A stretch of 64,000 nt of DNA from Leclercia adecarboxylata (GTDB lineage: Bacteria > Pseudomonadota > Gammaproteobacteria > Enterobacterales > Enterobacteriaceae). Position numbers and translations under genes: made by a program. The stretch is taken from positions 248,001 through 312,000 of the forward strand of contig DERO01000006.1 in NCBI GenBank assembly GCA_002360945.1, read 5' to 3'. Under the pieces are notes generated by a model that saw nothing but the letters and a program-made list of their open reading frames with translations, had not been told where the DNA came from and did no database searches. Shown in pieces: positions 1 to 7,410 of this stretch; position 1 is the stretch's first letter, and each line of letters begins with the position of its first letter.

Positions 1-411
1 GATAAACAGCACCGGTAAAATCGCCAGCGGCGGCACCATCGACAGCACCGTCATCAGCGGCGACAGCGAGGCCCGCCACAGAGGGAACACGCCAGCGGTG
101 ACACCGATGCACAGGCCGATCAGCGAGGCAATCGACAGCCCCACCAGCAGACGGGCCAGGCTCACCAGGGTATCGACCCAGAACAGGTACTCGCCGCTGC
201 GTTTATCCGGGGTGAAGGCCATCCGCGAGATCGCATCCAGCATCTGCTGCAGGCCGGGCAGCAGTTTGTCCTGAGGGTTGGCCTCAAGGCGCACCGCCGA
301 GCCAAAAAAGTAGGCGGCCAGCAGCAGGACAAAGGGCAGCATCACCAGCATCAGCCGCATGCCCGGGGTGGGATGACGATTAATTTGTCGCATGGAGACT
401 CCGTCACTCAT
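1..411 (-). CDS. ABC transporter permease (guanidine/urea-type uptake), partial
   Basis: This is the N-terminal part of an inner-membrane ABC permease that runs off the left edge of the window. The start ATG shares one base with the TGA of the upstream binding-protein gene (TGATG), so the two are translationally coupled. The readable protein begins MSDGVSMRQINRHPTPGMRL. A hydrophobic first membrane segment follows (MLPFVLLLAAYFFGS), then a soluble loop and further membrane segments, ending in SMVPPLAILPVLFI. That last stretch resembles the coupling region of the nitrate/taurine (SsuC/TauC) permease class. With the binding protein and the guanidine-I riboswitch upstream, it most likely imports guanidine or a urea-like compound. 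Family assignment is inference from context, since the EAA loop lies outside the window. Confidence 0.8.
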   Translation of the reverse strand, partial: MSDGVSMRQINRHPTPGMRLMLVMLPFVLLLAAYFFGSAVRLEANPQDKLLPGLQQMLDAISRMAFTPDKRSGEYLFWVDTLVSLARLLVGLSIASLIGLCIGVTAGVFPLWRASLSPLMTVLSMVPPLAILPVLFI

Positions 412-1469
412 CACAGCTGGCCCGCGGCAGCCATCTTCACGAAGCTGTCGTCAAAGCGCAGTTTGACGTTGTTAGCATCGCCCTGGGTCACGTTGCCCGG
501 GAAGCTCATGCCGATAAAATCGGCGCTCTGCGCGCCATCGCCCAGCAGCCCTTTATCGAAGGAGAACGCCGCCACGCGCTGCATGGTTTTCGCCAGATCT
601 GCAGAGGTGACAAAAGCGATGTTGTCCTGCGGGGTGTAGAACAGATGGGTGGTTTTCAGCTGCGCCTGATAGCCGGTGAGATCGGTGCCGGAGGCCGCCG
701 CCATCGCATTCAGGGCGTTCGCATCCTGGGCCTTCATCAGCCCCATCATCTCGTACCACGCGCCGGTCAACGCTTTACCCAGCGCCGGGTTGTCCTTCAG
801 GGTTTCGCTGTTGACCACCATCATGTCGATCAGCTCGCCCGGCACCTGCGAGGAGCTGAACACCTCGGTGGTTTTCGGTGTGCCTTTAATGACCGAGAGC
901 TGCGGGTTCCAGGCCACGGCGGCCTGCACGTTGGCGGTATTGAAGGCCGAGACAATATCCGCATCCGAGGTGTTGACCACGGTGACGTCTTTCTCCGCCA
1001 GCCCGGCTTTCTCCAGCCCGCGTACCAGCAGGTAGTGGGAAACGGACAGCTCCGGCAGATAGATCTTCATGCCTTTGAGGTCAGTAAGAGTTTTGCCCTC
1101 GCCTTTCAGCACCACGCCGTCGTTGCCTTCCGAGTAACTGCCGAGGATCAGCGCCGTGGTGTCCACCCCGCCCGCCGCCGGAATGGTCAGCGCGTCCATG
1201 TTGGTCATGGTGCAGCCGTCAAACTGGCCGGCGGTGTACTGGTTGATGGATTCGATGTAGTCGTTGAGCTGGACAACGTTAATTTTAATGCCGTACTTGT
1301 CGGCCCATTTATCGATGATCTTGCTGGTGCTGATAGTGCCCCAGGGCATCCAGCCTGCGTAGATGGTCCAGCAGACGTTGAACTCTTTTTTGACGGCCGC
1401 AAAGGTGGGGAGACTGACCAGCATCGCCAGCGACAGGATAAGAGAGCGGAGTAATGGCGTTTTCTTCAT
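411..1469 (-). CDS. ABC transporter periplasmic binding protein, urea/guanidine carboxylase-associated type
   Basis: Periplasmic solute-binding protein of 352 residues, first gene of a leftward operon. It has a clear Sec signal peptide (MKKTPLLRSLILSLAMLVSLPTFA, cleavage after FAA or TFA). The mature protein starts with FNVCWTIYAGWMPWG, typical of NMT1/TauA-like type II binding proteins of the branch found beside urea carboxylase and allophanate hydrolase genes. Members of that branch are now thought to serve guanidine use. A strong AGAGGT ribosome site precedes the ATG. The leader carries a guanidine-I riboswitch and, further up, a sigma-54 promoter. The permease gene follows with a one-base overlap. 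The ligand is inferred from the riboswitch rather than from binding-site residues. Confidence 0.88.
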   Translation of the reverse strand: MKKTPLLRSLILSLAMLVSLPTFAAVKKEFNVCWTIYAGWMPWGTISTSKIIDKWADKYGIKINVVQLNDYIESINQYTAGQFDGCTMTNMDALTIPAAGGVDTTALILGSYSEGNDGVVLKGEGKTLTDLKGMKIYLPELSVSHYLLVRGLEKAGLAEKDVTVVNTSDADIVSAFNTANVQAAVAWNPQLSVIKGTPKTTEVFSSSQVPGELIDMMVVNSETLKDNPALGKALTGAWYEMMGLMKAQDANALNAMAAASGTDLTGYQAQLKTTHLFYTPQDNIAFVTSADLAKTMQRVAAFSFDKGLLGDGAQSADFIGMSFPGNVTQGDANNVKLRFDDSFVKMAAAGQL

Positions 1470-1520
1470 GCTTGACCTCTGAGTGGCACAAAATAAGGGG
1501 GCAGCGCGACACCGTCTGGT

Positions 1521-1620
1521 GCTGCTGTCTCCCGGGCTTTTGTCCCGCCGTGTAACCTCTCAGAGGTCGCCAGCTCTTGGACCAGCCATTCACCAAAGTG
1601 AACCGGAACCCTAGCCAGCT
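1521..1620 (-). promoter_or_regulatory. Guanidine-I (ykkC subtype 1) riboswitch
   Basis: Read on the minus strand, this leader contains the conserved ykkC/guanidine-I blocks in order: CUAGGGUUCCGGU, then CUGGUCCAAGAGCUGGCGACC, then UUACACGGCGGG, then GGGACAAAAGCCCGGGAGA. These match the known consensus and spacing closely. The aptamer ends about 50 bases before the binding-protein start. A GCAGC...GCTGC hairpin followed by CCCCTTATTTT at about 1490-1525 could be the expression platform, although its T-run is modest. In known members, guanidinium binding switches the gene on. The transporter downstream fits that role. Confidence 0.93.
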
Positions 1621-1660
1621 ATTTTCATGTTGTGTGGTGCTGCCCTTCGCTTGTAGAGGT

Positions 1661-1676
1661 TGCAAAGGATGTGCCA
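1661..1676 (-). promoter_or_regulatory. Sigma-54 (RpoN) -24/-12 promoter
   Basis: The minus strand reads TGGCACATCCTTTGCA, an exact match to the sigma-54 consensus TGGCACR-N4-TTGCW. The GG and GC elements have correct spacing. Transcription would start near 1648-1652, just upstream of the riboswitch aptamer. An NtrC-type site lies about 85-100 bases further upstream, which supports nitrogen-limitation control. Confidence 0.85.
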
Positions 1677-1759
1677 GGAATTTTTTGTTTGGTTTATTAG
1701 GGAATTGGAGAATGGTGGGGATTGGGTTTCACTGTTTTGGGGAGGAGGTGCGGGATGGG

Positions 1760-1776
1760 TGCACTGTGGTGGTGCT
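1760..1776 (-). promoter_or_regulatory. NtrC-type enhancer site
   Basis: The 17-mer TGCACTGTGGTGGTGCT fits the NtrC dyad TGCAC-N7-GTGCA with one terminal mismatch. It lies about 110 bases upstream of the inferred sigma-54 start, a normal enhancer distance. It is supported by position and sequence only. It also lies some 60 bases upstream of the divergent gene at 1838. Confidence 0.7.
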
Positions 1777-1837
1777 GTCGTGACATCAGCTTGTAAAGTA
1801 GTATGAATACTTCTGCTGGTCACAATTTGGATATTCA

Positions 1838-2398
1838 ATGACGTTACAAGCGATCTGGCTTGAACAGCTTACAGCCAGTGATGAAACGGATGGTGTTTCG
1901 ATCATCGAGGTCAATCCTTTTGGCCCTAATGGAGAGAAGGATCGGCGACTGTTAATCAGTAAGGACGCTGAGCCCATTCTGATTTTACAGTTATATATAC
2001 GTGCAGATGAGGATGGCTGGCTTATTTCCAGCGCCTTTGCTGAATTTCTCCTGAATGGATCCCATGTGGCAATCATTTGTGGCGACCATTTTCATGTTTT
2101 TGACATGGCCACGCGCGCGTTCAGAAGCCATCCACTAGGTGATTACGTTGGTCATATTTATTCCGTTCCTGACATCCATTCTGACAGGCTACATAATCGG
2201 GTTCTGGTCGCCACTTACTGCCACGTCTTTCTGATGGATATTACTGAGGGCATTATCTGGAAATCCGGTCAGTGCGCCATTGATGGCGTGATCATTACAT
2301 CAATAGAGAATGATAGGGTGCTTGGCCTGGGAGAGTGGGACCCGCCAGGAGGCTGGGAATCTTTTAAGCTCGATCTCAAAACGGGTATCCCGATCTGA
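1838..2398 (+). CDS. Hypothetical protein, 186 aa
   Basis: I do not recognise the family. The ORF codes for a soluble, acidic protein without signal peptide or membrane segment. It has a run of beta-strand-like stretches (LLISKDAEPILILQLYIRAD, HVAIICGDHFHVFDMATR, NRVLVATYCHVFLMDITEG) and ends with DPPGGWESFKLDLKTG, reminiscent of a small beta-propeller or beta-sandwich. Base composition is more AT-rich than the transporter operon on its left. It is followed after 76 bases by a DUF1963 protein in the same direction. Such pairs often occur among immunity-like or orphan accessory genes, but no toxin is visible here. The ribosome site is weak. Confidence 0.65.
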   Translation: MTLQAIWLEQLTASDETDGVSIIEVNPFGPNGEKDRRLLISKDAEPILILQLYIRADEDGWLISSAFAEFLLNGSHVAIICGDHFHVFDMATRAFRSHPLGDYVGHIYSVPDIHSDRLHNRVLVATYCHVFLMDITEGIIWKSGQCAIDGVIITSIENDRVLGLGEWDPPGGWESFKLDLKTGIPI

Positions 2399-2474
2399 AG
2401 AAGGGATTATCCTCAAATGAACAGTTCAGTCTCTGTTCTAACCAATAAACATCTCCCTGCGCAAGGCAGCCAAT

Positions 2475-3152
2475 ATGAAACCCGAGAGTGCGTTAGTTTT
2501 AGAAGAGCTTAGATCCAAACTGCGGCCCGCGTCGGTGGCGCAGGTCGGTGGTTTTCGCCCAGGTGCTGACCCCCTGACGTCCTGGTTTTTAAAGGGTGTT
2601 TCTCTTCCAGGTGAAGGGTTGCCTGTCTGGCAGGGGCAGCCGATGTTTCCGCTTCTTCAGATTCGCATTGATGAGCTTCCTGTGATCCCCGAACAGCTAA
2701 AGGGCATCGCCCTTCTGGTGCTCTTTCACAACAGGGAAAACCATCCGTTTGACCAGTCTCATGGCGAGGGGTGGCTTATACGGGAATATGCCACGCTTGA
2801 GGGGCTTGAGTTATTACCCGATTTAGAGACGCCGTATCGCCCATTTCCTGTGCGCTGGATGAGCGTTAATGATGATGCCCCGGGATGGGAGGATGCCTGG
2901 GATATTATTGACCTGTCGGAGGTAAATGAGGATACGCAGGCCAGCGACAGCTTCTTTGATGATTTTAACCGCTACGGGGGAACGAAAGTCGGGGGATATC
3001 CGATGGAAATCCAACATGGCGTGGGGATTGAGGATTTCGTTTTTCAGGTAGGTTCAGAAGAAAAAGTGAATTGGATGTGGGCCGACAATGGTATTGGCTA
3101 TTTTCACAAGTCAGTTGAGGGTCTATGGCAGTTTTCATGTCAGTTCTACTGA
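2475..3152 (+). CDS. DUF1963 (YwqG-like) family protein
   Basis: A soluble 225-residue protein. The C-terminal half carries the pattern seen in DUF1963 proteins: GGTKVGGYPMEIQHG at about residues 173-187, then an FVFQVGSEEK strand, MWADNGIGYFHK, and a terminal W-x-FSCQFY strand. The N-terminal half has the LLQIRIDELPVIP stretch, also typical of the family. Its biochemical role is not established in general; some members sit beside polymorphic toxin loci. It shares direction with the 186-residue ORF upstream and may be cotranscribed. A weak AAGG ribosome site precedes the ATG. Confidence 0.75.
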   Translation: MKPESALVLEELRSKLRPASVAQVGGFRPGADPLTSWFLKGVSLPGEGLPVWQGQPMFPLLQIRIDELPVIPEQLKGIALLVLFHNRENHPFDQSHGEGWLIREYATLEGLELLPDLETPYRPFPVRWMSVNDDAPGWEDAWDIIDLSEVNEDTQASDSFFDDFNRYGGTKVGGYPMEIQHGVGIEDFVFQVGSEEKVNWMWADNGIGYFHKSVEGLWQFSCQFY

Positions 3153-3252
3153 TGAGCTTTGACACCATTTTGGGGAAATTTGGCTGCATCAGGTCTACCT
3201 GTTAGCAGCCTTTTATCAAAACTGTTCTCTATAAAAGGCGAACGTTAATCCT

Positions 3253-3927
3253 TCAATTACGTTCCACTGAAAGATGCTTAATGCCATCACACAACGCCTG
3301 TAACTCGTTGATCAGCCTTGCCACGTGGAACCCATCGCACACGGAGTGATGAACCTGAACGGCGAAAGGCAACAGTACTTTCCCATCCTGGTTGTAGTAT
3401 TTCCCCAAAGTGAACATCGGGGCGAAAAAGTTCTTCATATTAGCGACGTTAACATCAAAACTGGTAAAACTTACCCAGGGAATACCCGAGACGAAAAAAA
3501 TATTTTCCGGAGACTCGCCCTTAGGCCAATAAGCAAGGTTATTACCATAGCGTGCAGTGTCTTCTGAATAAACGTTCTGGAAGTGGTGAATATTGCCATC
3601 GTACTGACTCCATATACATGAAAAGGTCTCGGTTTCATTATGGAAAACGGTATAGCTTGGATACACTTCATCCCAAATAACCAGTTCATCGTTCTTCATG
3701 GCCATACGGAACTCCGTATGACTGTTTACGATTTTAGAAATAAGGAAAATGATTGTCGGGTAAAATTTCCAGCCAACCTGCTTAATGTGTTTCAGCAACC
3801 CGGTAATATCTAATTGAACTGTCTGATTAAAAGTACTTTGAGCAAATGACTGAAATACCTCGAAATGCTCCTTCCTTGCCCAACGCGATAAATCAACGGG
3901 GGTATACTCTGGCGTTATTTTTTTCAT
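3253..3927 (-). CDS. catA: Type A chloramphenicol O-acetyltransferase
   Basis: A cytoplasmic trimeric acetyltransferase that inactivates chloramphenicol using acetyl-CoA. All 224 residues align to the CatA family. [22 protein letters not shown] lies near the N-terminus and [14 protein letters not shown] follows. The [15 protein letters not shown] stretch lies in the middle, and the catalytic block [18 protein letters not shown] contains the active-site histidine (HHxxxDGFH). Length is normal for the family. A TAAGG ribosome site sits 6-9 bases before the ATG. The gene differs visibly from plasmid catA1 and has no transposon, integron or IS end beside it, so it looks like a chromosomally resident variant. 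Its composition is more AT-rich than the flanks. Confidence 0.95.
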   Translation of the reverse strand: MKKITPEYTPVDLSRWARKEHFEVFQSFAQSTFNQTVQLDITGLLKHIKQVGWKFYPTIIFLISKIVNSHTEFRMAMKNDELVIWDEVYPSYTVFHNETETFSCIWSQYDGNIHHFQNVYSEDTARYGNNLAYWPKGESPENIFFVSGIPWVSFTSFDVNVANMKNFFAPMFTLGKYYNQDGKVLLPFAVQVHHSVCDGFHVARLINELQALCDGIKHLSVERN

Positions 3928-3944
3928 TTTTAACCTTAGGGTAG

Positions 3945-3956
3945 CAAACGCGTTTG
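3945..3956. promoter_or_regulatory. Palindrome in the catA leader
   Basis: CAAACGCGTTTG is a perfect 12-base palindrome 18 bases upstream of the catA start. It resembles a LacI/GalR-family half-site pair but has two extra central bases compared with PurR or CytR sites. It could be an operator or an mRNA hairpin near the ribosome site. Confidence 0.3.
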
Positions 3957-4103
3957 TGAGAGTAGCGCATCCTAATACAGGAGGAAAGAAAATGCCGTCG
4001 AGTTTCCGCTGTTCCCTCGATTAAGACCTTACTGTCCCCTCTTAAAAAACCCCATCAAATTCATGCCATTACATTAACATTTTTTAACACTAACTGTTTA
4101 CAT

Positions 4104-4140
4104 TGTAATGATTATTCATATCATCTTGATAATCACTATC
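4104..4140 (+). promoter_or_regulatory. Overlapping Fur boxes upstream of iutA
   Basis: Two adjacent matches to the Fur consensus GATAATGATAATCATTATC are readable: TGTAATGATTATTCATATC at 4104-4122 and a GATAATCACTATC-containing element at about 4121-4140. They lie 80-110 bases before the iutA start, as expected for iron-repressed siderophore receptor genes. Confidence 0.8.
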
Positions 4141-4216
4141 ACCTTAGCGGGTGATGTTCTTGCGGTACGGGGCATCTGCGCCACCGAGACCACGAAAAAT
4201 CAGGACGATCACAATA

Positions 4217-6406
4217 ATGAAACCGCGTCACCTCTGGGCTTTAAACCCTTGTTTGTTAATGATGTTAGCCGCCAACGCCTCGGCGGAAGGCCAAAAAGAA
4301 GAGTCGCTGGTGGTCTCCGCCAGCCGTACGAATCACAGCATTACCGACATGGCACAGACCACCTGGGTCATTGAACAGGCTGATATTGAACAGCAGGTTC
4401 AGGGGGGTAAAGAGCTGAAAGAGGTGCTGGCGCAGCTGATTCCCGGCATGGATGTCAGCAGCCAGGGGCGTACCAACTACGGGATGAATATGCGTGGTCG
4501 GTCGATGATGGTGATGGTCGACGGCGTACGGTTAAACTCCTCGCGCAGCGACAGCCGCCAGTTGGATTCTATCGATCCGTTTAATATCTCGCGCATTGAA
4601 GTGATCTCTGGCGCAACCTCCTTGTATGGCGGCGGCAGTACCGGCGGATTAATCAATATCGTCACCAAAAAGGGCCAGCCGGAAACGGAAGTTGAGTTCC
4701 AGACCGGGATGAAAACGGGCTTCAACAGCCATAACGATAATGACGAGAACGTTGCGGCAGCGGTCAGCGGTGGGAACGACAACGCCTCAGGACGTCTGTC
4801 AGTGGCGTATCAGCGCTTTGGCGGCTGGTATGACGGCAATGGCGACGAAGCGATCATTGATAATACGCAAACCGGATTGCAGTATTCCGATCGTCTGGAC
4901 GTAATGGGCACCGGCACGCTGAATATCGACGATCGTCAGCAGCTGCAGGTCACCACGCAGTATTACAAAAGTGAATCCGACGGTAAGCACGGTCTCTTCC
5001 TTGGCGAGAACTTCTCGGCCGTGACCGGTTCCGGCAACGCCTACAACAAAAACAACCTCGACTCCGACCGTATTCCGGGCACCGAACGCCACCTGATCAA
5101 CCTGCAATACTCCAATACCGATTTCTGGGGCCAGGATCTGATCGCCCAGATTTACTACCGCGATGAGAGCCTGACGTTTTATCCCTTCCCTACCCTTTCC
5201 GGCGGCCGGGTCACCAGCATTGGTGCGTCACAGCAAAAAACCGATTTCTACGGCGGCAAGCTGACCCTTAACAGCAAACCGCTGGATGATTTGACGCTGA
5301 CGTGGGGTGTCGATGCCGAGCATGAAACCTTCGACGCCAATCAGCAATTTTTTGACCTCAACAAAGCGGCGGCCAGCGGCGGCATGAAGCTGGATAACGC
5401 CTATAACGTCGGGCGCTATCCGGGCTACAGCATCACCAACCTTGCCCCGTTCCTGCAGTCCAGCTACGACTTCTCTGCGATCACCCTGAGCGGCGGCGTG
5501 CGCTATCAGTACACCGAAAACAAGGTCGACGACTTTATTGGTTATGCCCAACAGCAGGGTATTGCCACGGGCAGAGCCACCTCGGCAGATGCTGTGCCTG
5601 GCGGGAAAACCGACTACAACAACCTGCTGTTCAACGCCGGTATTCTGGGTCACCTGACCGAGCGTCAGCAGCTGTGGTTTAACTTCTCCCAGGGCTTTGA
5701 GATCCCGGATCTGGCGAAATATTACGGCTCCGGCACCTATCAACTGGTGAACGGCCACTATCGTCTGGTCAATAGCGTTAACGTTAACGACTCAAAACTC
5801 GACGGGATTAAAGTTGATGCGTATGAGCTGGGCTGGCGTTACACCGGGGATAAACTGCGCACGCAGATTGCCGGTTACTATTCGCTTTCCGACAAAACCA
5901 TCAATATCAACAAGAGCGACATGACCATCAACGTCGAAGATGACGAGCGTCGTATCTACGGTGTTGAAGGTCAGGTGGATTATTTCTTCACCGACAGCGC
6001 ATGGAGCACCGGTACCAACTTCAACATCATCAAATCGGAAACCCGTGTCGACGGCAAATGGGAGAAGCTGACGGTAGACAGCGCCAGCCCGTCCAAGATG
6101 AGCGCCTGGGTCACCTGGGCCCCGGGCGACTGGACCTTGCGTCTGCAAAGTACGCAGACGTTTGATTTGTCTGACGAAGCCGGTAAGCACATCGACGGCT
6201 ATAACACCGCTGACTTCATCGGCAGTTACCTGCTGCCGGTGGGCAAGCTGAGCTTCAGCGTGGAAAACCTGCTGGATGAAGACTACACCACCGCATGGGG
6301 ACAGCGCGCACCGGGCCTCTACAGCCCAACCTACGGCGCGGAGAACCTCTATACCTATAAAGGTCGCGGTCGTACCTTCGGCCTGAACTACTCGGTTCTG
6401 TTCTGA
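4217..6406 (+). CDS. iutA: Ferric aerobactin TonB-dependent receptor
   Basis: Outer-membrane receptor that imports ferric aerobactin using TonB energy. The chosen start gives MKPRHLWALNPCLLMMLAANASA as signal peptide, which parallels known IutA (WALNPLLLTMM). The TonB box region EESLVVSASR follows. The plug domain has the block QGGKELKEVLAQLIPGMDVSS and the block VMVDGVRLNSSRSDSRQLDSID. The barrel ends with GRGRTFGLNYSVLF, the C-terminus of E. coli IutA with the terminal aromatic residue needed for outer-membrane insertion. A longer reading frame starting at 4151 lacks a sensible signal peptide. Fur boxes lie upstream. No iucABCD synthesis genes are in the window, so the receptor may scavenge aerobactin made by others. 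Confidence 0.93.
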   Translation: MKPRHLWALNPCLLMMLAANASAEGQKEESLVVSASRTNHSITDMAQTTWVIEQADIEQQVQGGKELKEVLAQLIPGMDVSSQGRTNYGMNMRGRSMMVMVDGVRLNSSRSDSRQLDSIDPFNISRIEVISGATSLYGGGSTGGLINIVTKKGQPETEVEFQTGMKTGFNSHNDNDENVAAAVSGGNDNASGRLSVAYQRFGGWYDGNGDEAIIDNTQTGLQYSDRLDVMGTGTLNIDDRQQLQVTTQYYKSESDGKHGLFLGENFSAVTGSGNAYNKNNLDSDRIPGTERHLINLQYSNTDFWGQDLIAQIYYRDESLTFYPFPTLSGGRVTSIGASQQKTDFYGGKLTLNSKPLDDLTLTWGVDAEHETFDANQQFFDLNKAAASGGMKLDNAYNVGRYPGYSITNLAPFLQSSYDFSAITLSGGVRYQYTENKVDDFIGYAQQQGIATGRATSADAVPGGKTDYNNLLFNAGILGHLTERQQLWFNFSQGFEIPDLAKYYGSGTYQLVNGHYRLVNSVNVNDSKLDGIKVDAYELGWRYTGDKLRTQIAGYYSLSDKTININKSDMTINVEDDERRIYGVEGQVDYFFTDSAWSTGTNFNIIKSETRVDGKWEKLTVDSASPSKMSAWVTWAPGDWTLRLQSTQTFDLSDEAGKHIDGYNTADFIGSYLLPVGKLSFSVENLLDEDYTTAWGQRAPGLYSPTYGAENLYTYKGRGRTFGLNYSVLF

Positions 6407-6416
6407 TCGTCACTCA

Positions 6417-6441
6417 CTGCCGCCTGCAGAGCGGGCGGCAG
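6417..6441 (+). terminator. Hairpin after iutA
   Basis: Perfect 8-base stem CTGCCGCC / GGCGGCAG with a nine-base loop, starting 11 bases after the iutA stop. There is no T-run, because the -35 box of the next gene follows at once. Termination is plausible but not certain. Confidence 0.4.
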
Positions 6442-6487
6442 TTGACAGATGTCATTGCCCCGGTAAGAATGCTGTACATTAAAACAG
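6442..6487 (+). promoter_or_regulatory. Sigma-70 promoter with LexA (SOS) box
   Basis: TTGACA at 6442-6447 is a consensus -35 box. After 17 bases comes the -10-like AAGAAT at 6465-6470. The LexA operator CTGTACATTAAAACAG (CTGT-N8-ACAG) follows immediately at 6472-6487, covering the start point, so LexA would block transcription until DNA damage. Confidence 0.85.
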
Positions 6488-6504
6488 TATCTAAGGGGTG
6501 TGTT

Positions 6505-6744
6505 ATGTTCGTTGAACTGGTTTACGACAAAAGAAATGTGGCCGGTCTTCCAGGCGCGCGAGAGATCATCCTGGCTGAATTGACCACCCGGGTGCACAGG
6601 ATCTTTCCGGATGCCGAGGTAAAGGTTAAGCCGATGCAGGCGAACGGCCTGAACAGCGATGCCAGTAAAAGCGATCGGGAGAAGCTGAACCGTATGCTGG
6701 AGGAGATGTTTGACGAGGCTGATATGTGGCTGGTTGCGGAGTGA
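6505..6744 (+). CDS. DinI-like SOS-response protein
   Basis: A 79-residue acidic protein of the DinI family, which modulates RecA filaments and UmuD cleavage. The start MFVELVYDKRNVAGLPGA was chosen because of AAGGGG at 6493-6498 and because it follows the LexA box. Family features are the N-terminal beta strand, the helix with AELTTRVHRIFPDAEVKV, and the C-terminal acidic helix EEMFDEADMWLVAE. That helix parallels the SADDWFVSE end of E. coli DinI. It is a paralogue or relative rather than the canonical dinI. A glutathione peroxidase gene starts 10 bases downstream, probably in the same transcript. Confidence 0.88.
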   Translation: MFVELVYDKRNVAGLPGAREIILAELTTRVHRIFPDAEVKVKPMQANGLNSDASKSDREKLNRMLEEMFDEADMWLVAE

Positions 6745-6754
6745 GGTTTCCGAC

Positions 6755-7237
6755 ATGACGACCTTTCATCAACTGACGGCCACCAGCCTGCGTGGCGAGC
6801 AGATCTCCATGGCCGACTATGCGGGTAAGGTGGTGCTGGTGGTGAACACCGCCAGCCATTGTGGCTTTACGCCGCAATACGCAGGCCTTGAACTGCTCTA
6901 CAAAAAGTACGCCGCCCAGGGGCTGGTGGTGCTGGGTTTCCCCTGCAATCAGTTCGGTAAGCAGGAACCCGGCGACGCCGACGCCATTGCCCAGACCTGT
7001 CACATTAACTATGGCGTCAGCTTCCCGATGTTCGAGAAGGTGGAGGTTAACGGCGCGGCTACGCATCCGGTGTTTCGTTACTTGAAACAGGCATTGCCCG
7101 GCATTCTGGGTGGGCGGATCAAGTGGAACTTCACTAAGTTCCTGATTGGACGCGACGGTAAACCGCTCAAGCGTTTTGCACCCATCTCCACTCCGGAGAA
7201 GATAGAAGCGTCTATTCTTGCTGCGCTTAAAATCTGA
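6755..7237 (+). CDS. Glutathione peroxidase family protein
   Basis: Cytoplasmic thiol peroxidase of 160 residues in the glutathione peroxidase/BtuE family. The peroxidatic site is NTASHCGFTPQY at about residues 30-41, with cysteine in place of selenocysteine. GFPCNQFGKQEPG at about 60-72 and the tryptophan motif KWNFTKFLIGRDG at about 123-135 complete the Cys-Gln-Trp catalytic set. It is shorter than E. coli BtuE and lacks its insertion before the WNF motif, so I do not give it that name. A GTGAGG ribosome site precedes the ATG. The 10-base spacing behind the LexA-controlled dinI-like gene suggests SOS-linked expression. Confidence 0.88.
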   Translation: MTTFHQLTATSLRGEQISMADYAGKVVLVVNTASHCGFTPQYAGLELLYKKYAAQGLVVLGFPCNQFGKQEPGDADAIAQTCHINYGVSFPMFEKVEVNGAATHPVFRYLKQALPGILGGRIKWNFTKFLIGRDGKPLKRFAPISTPEKIEASILAALKI

Positions 7238-7410
7238 GTGATCCTGTAATTTGAACTCTGCGCTTTTTGAGTGCGGCTGATGGACTCACTGTATCCCTGT
7301 GAGGTTACGATAGTCCACTCATAGAAGCCTGATTTTTAAACGTTACACAATCATTTATTTCAGCTTAATTTATGTAATGGCATAATCAGGCTTGCGAAAG
7401 TGAGGGTGAA

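Noticed and set aside
7280..7318. TGGACT...AGTCCA nested inverted repeats before the XRE gene
   Set aside because: Arms are short, loop is long and no T-run or known operator follows; likely chance.
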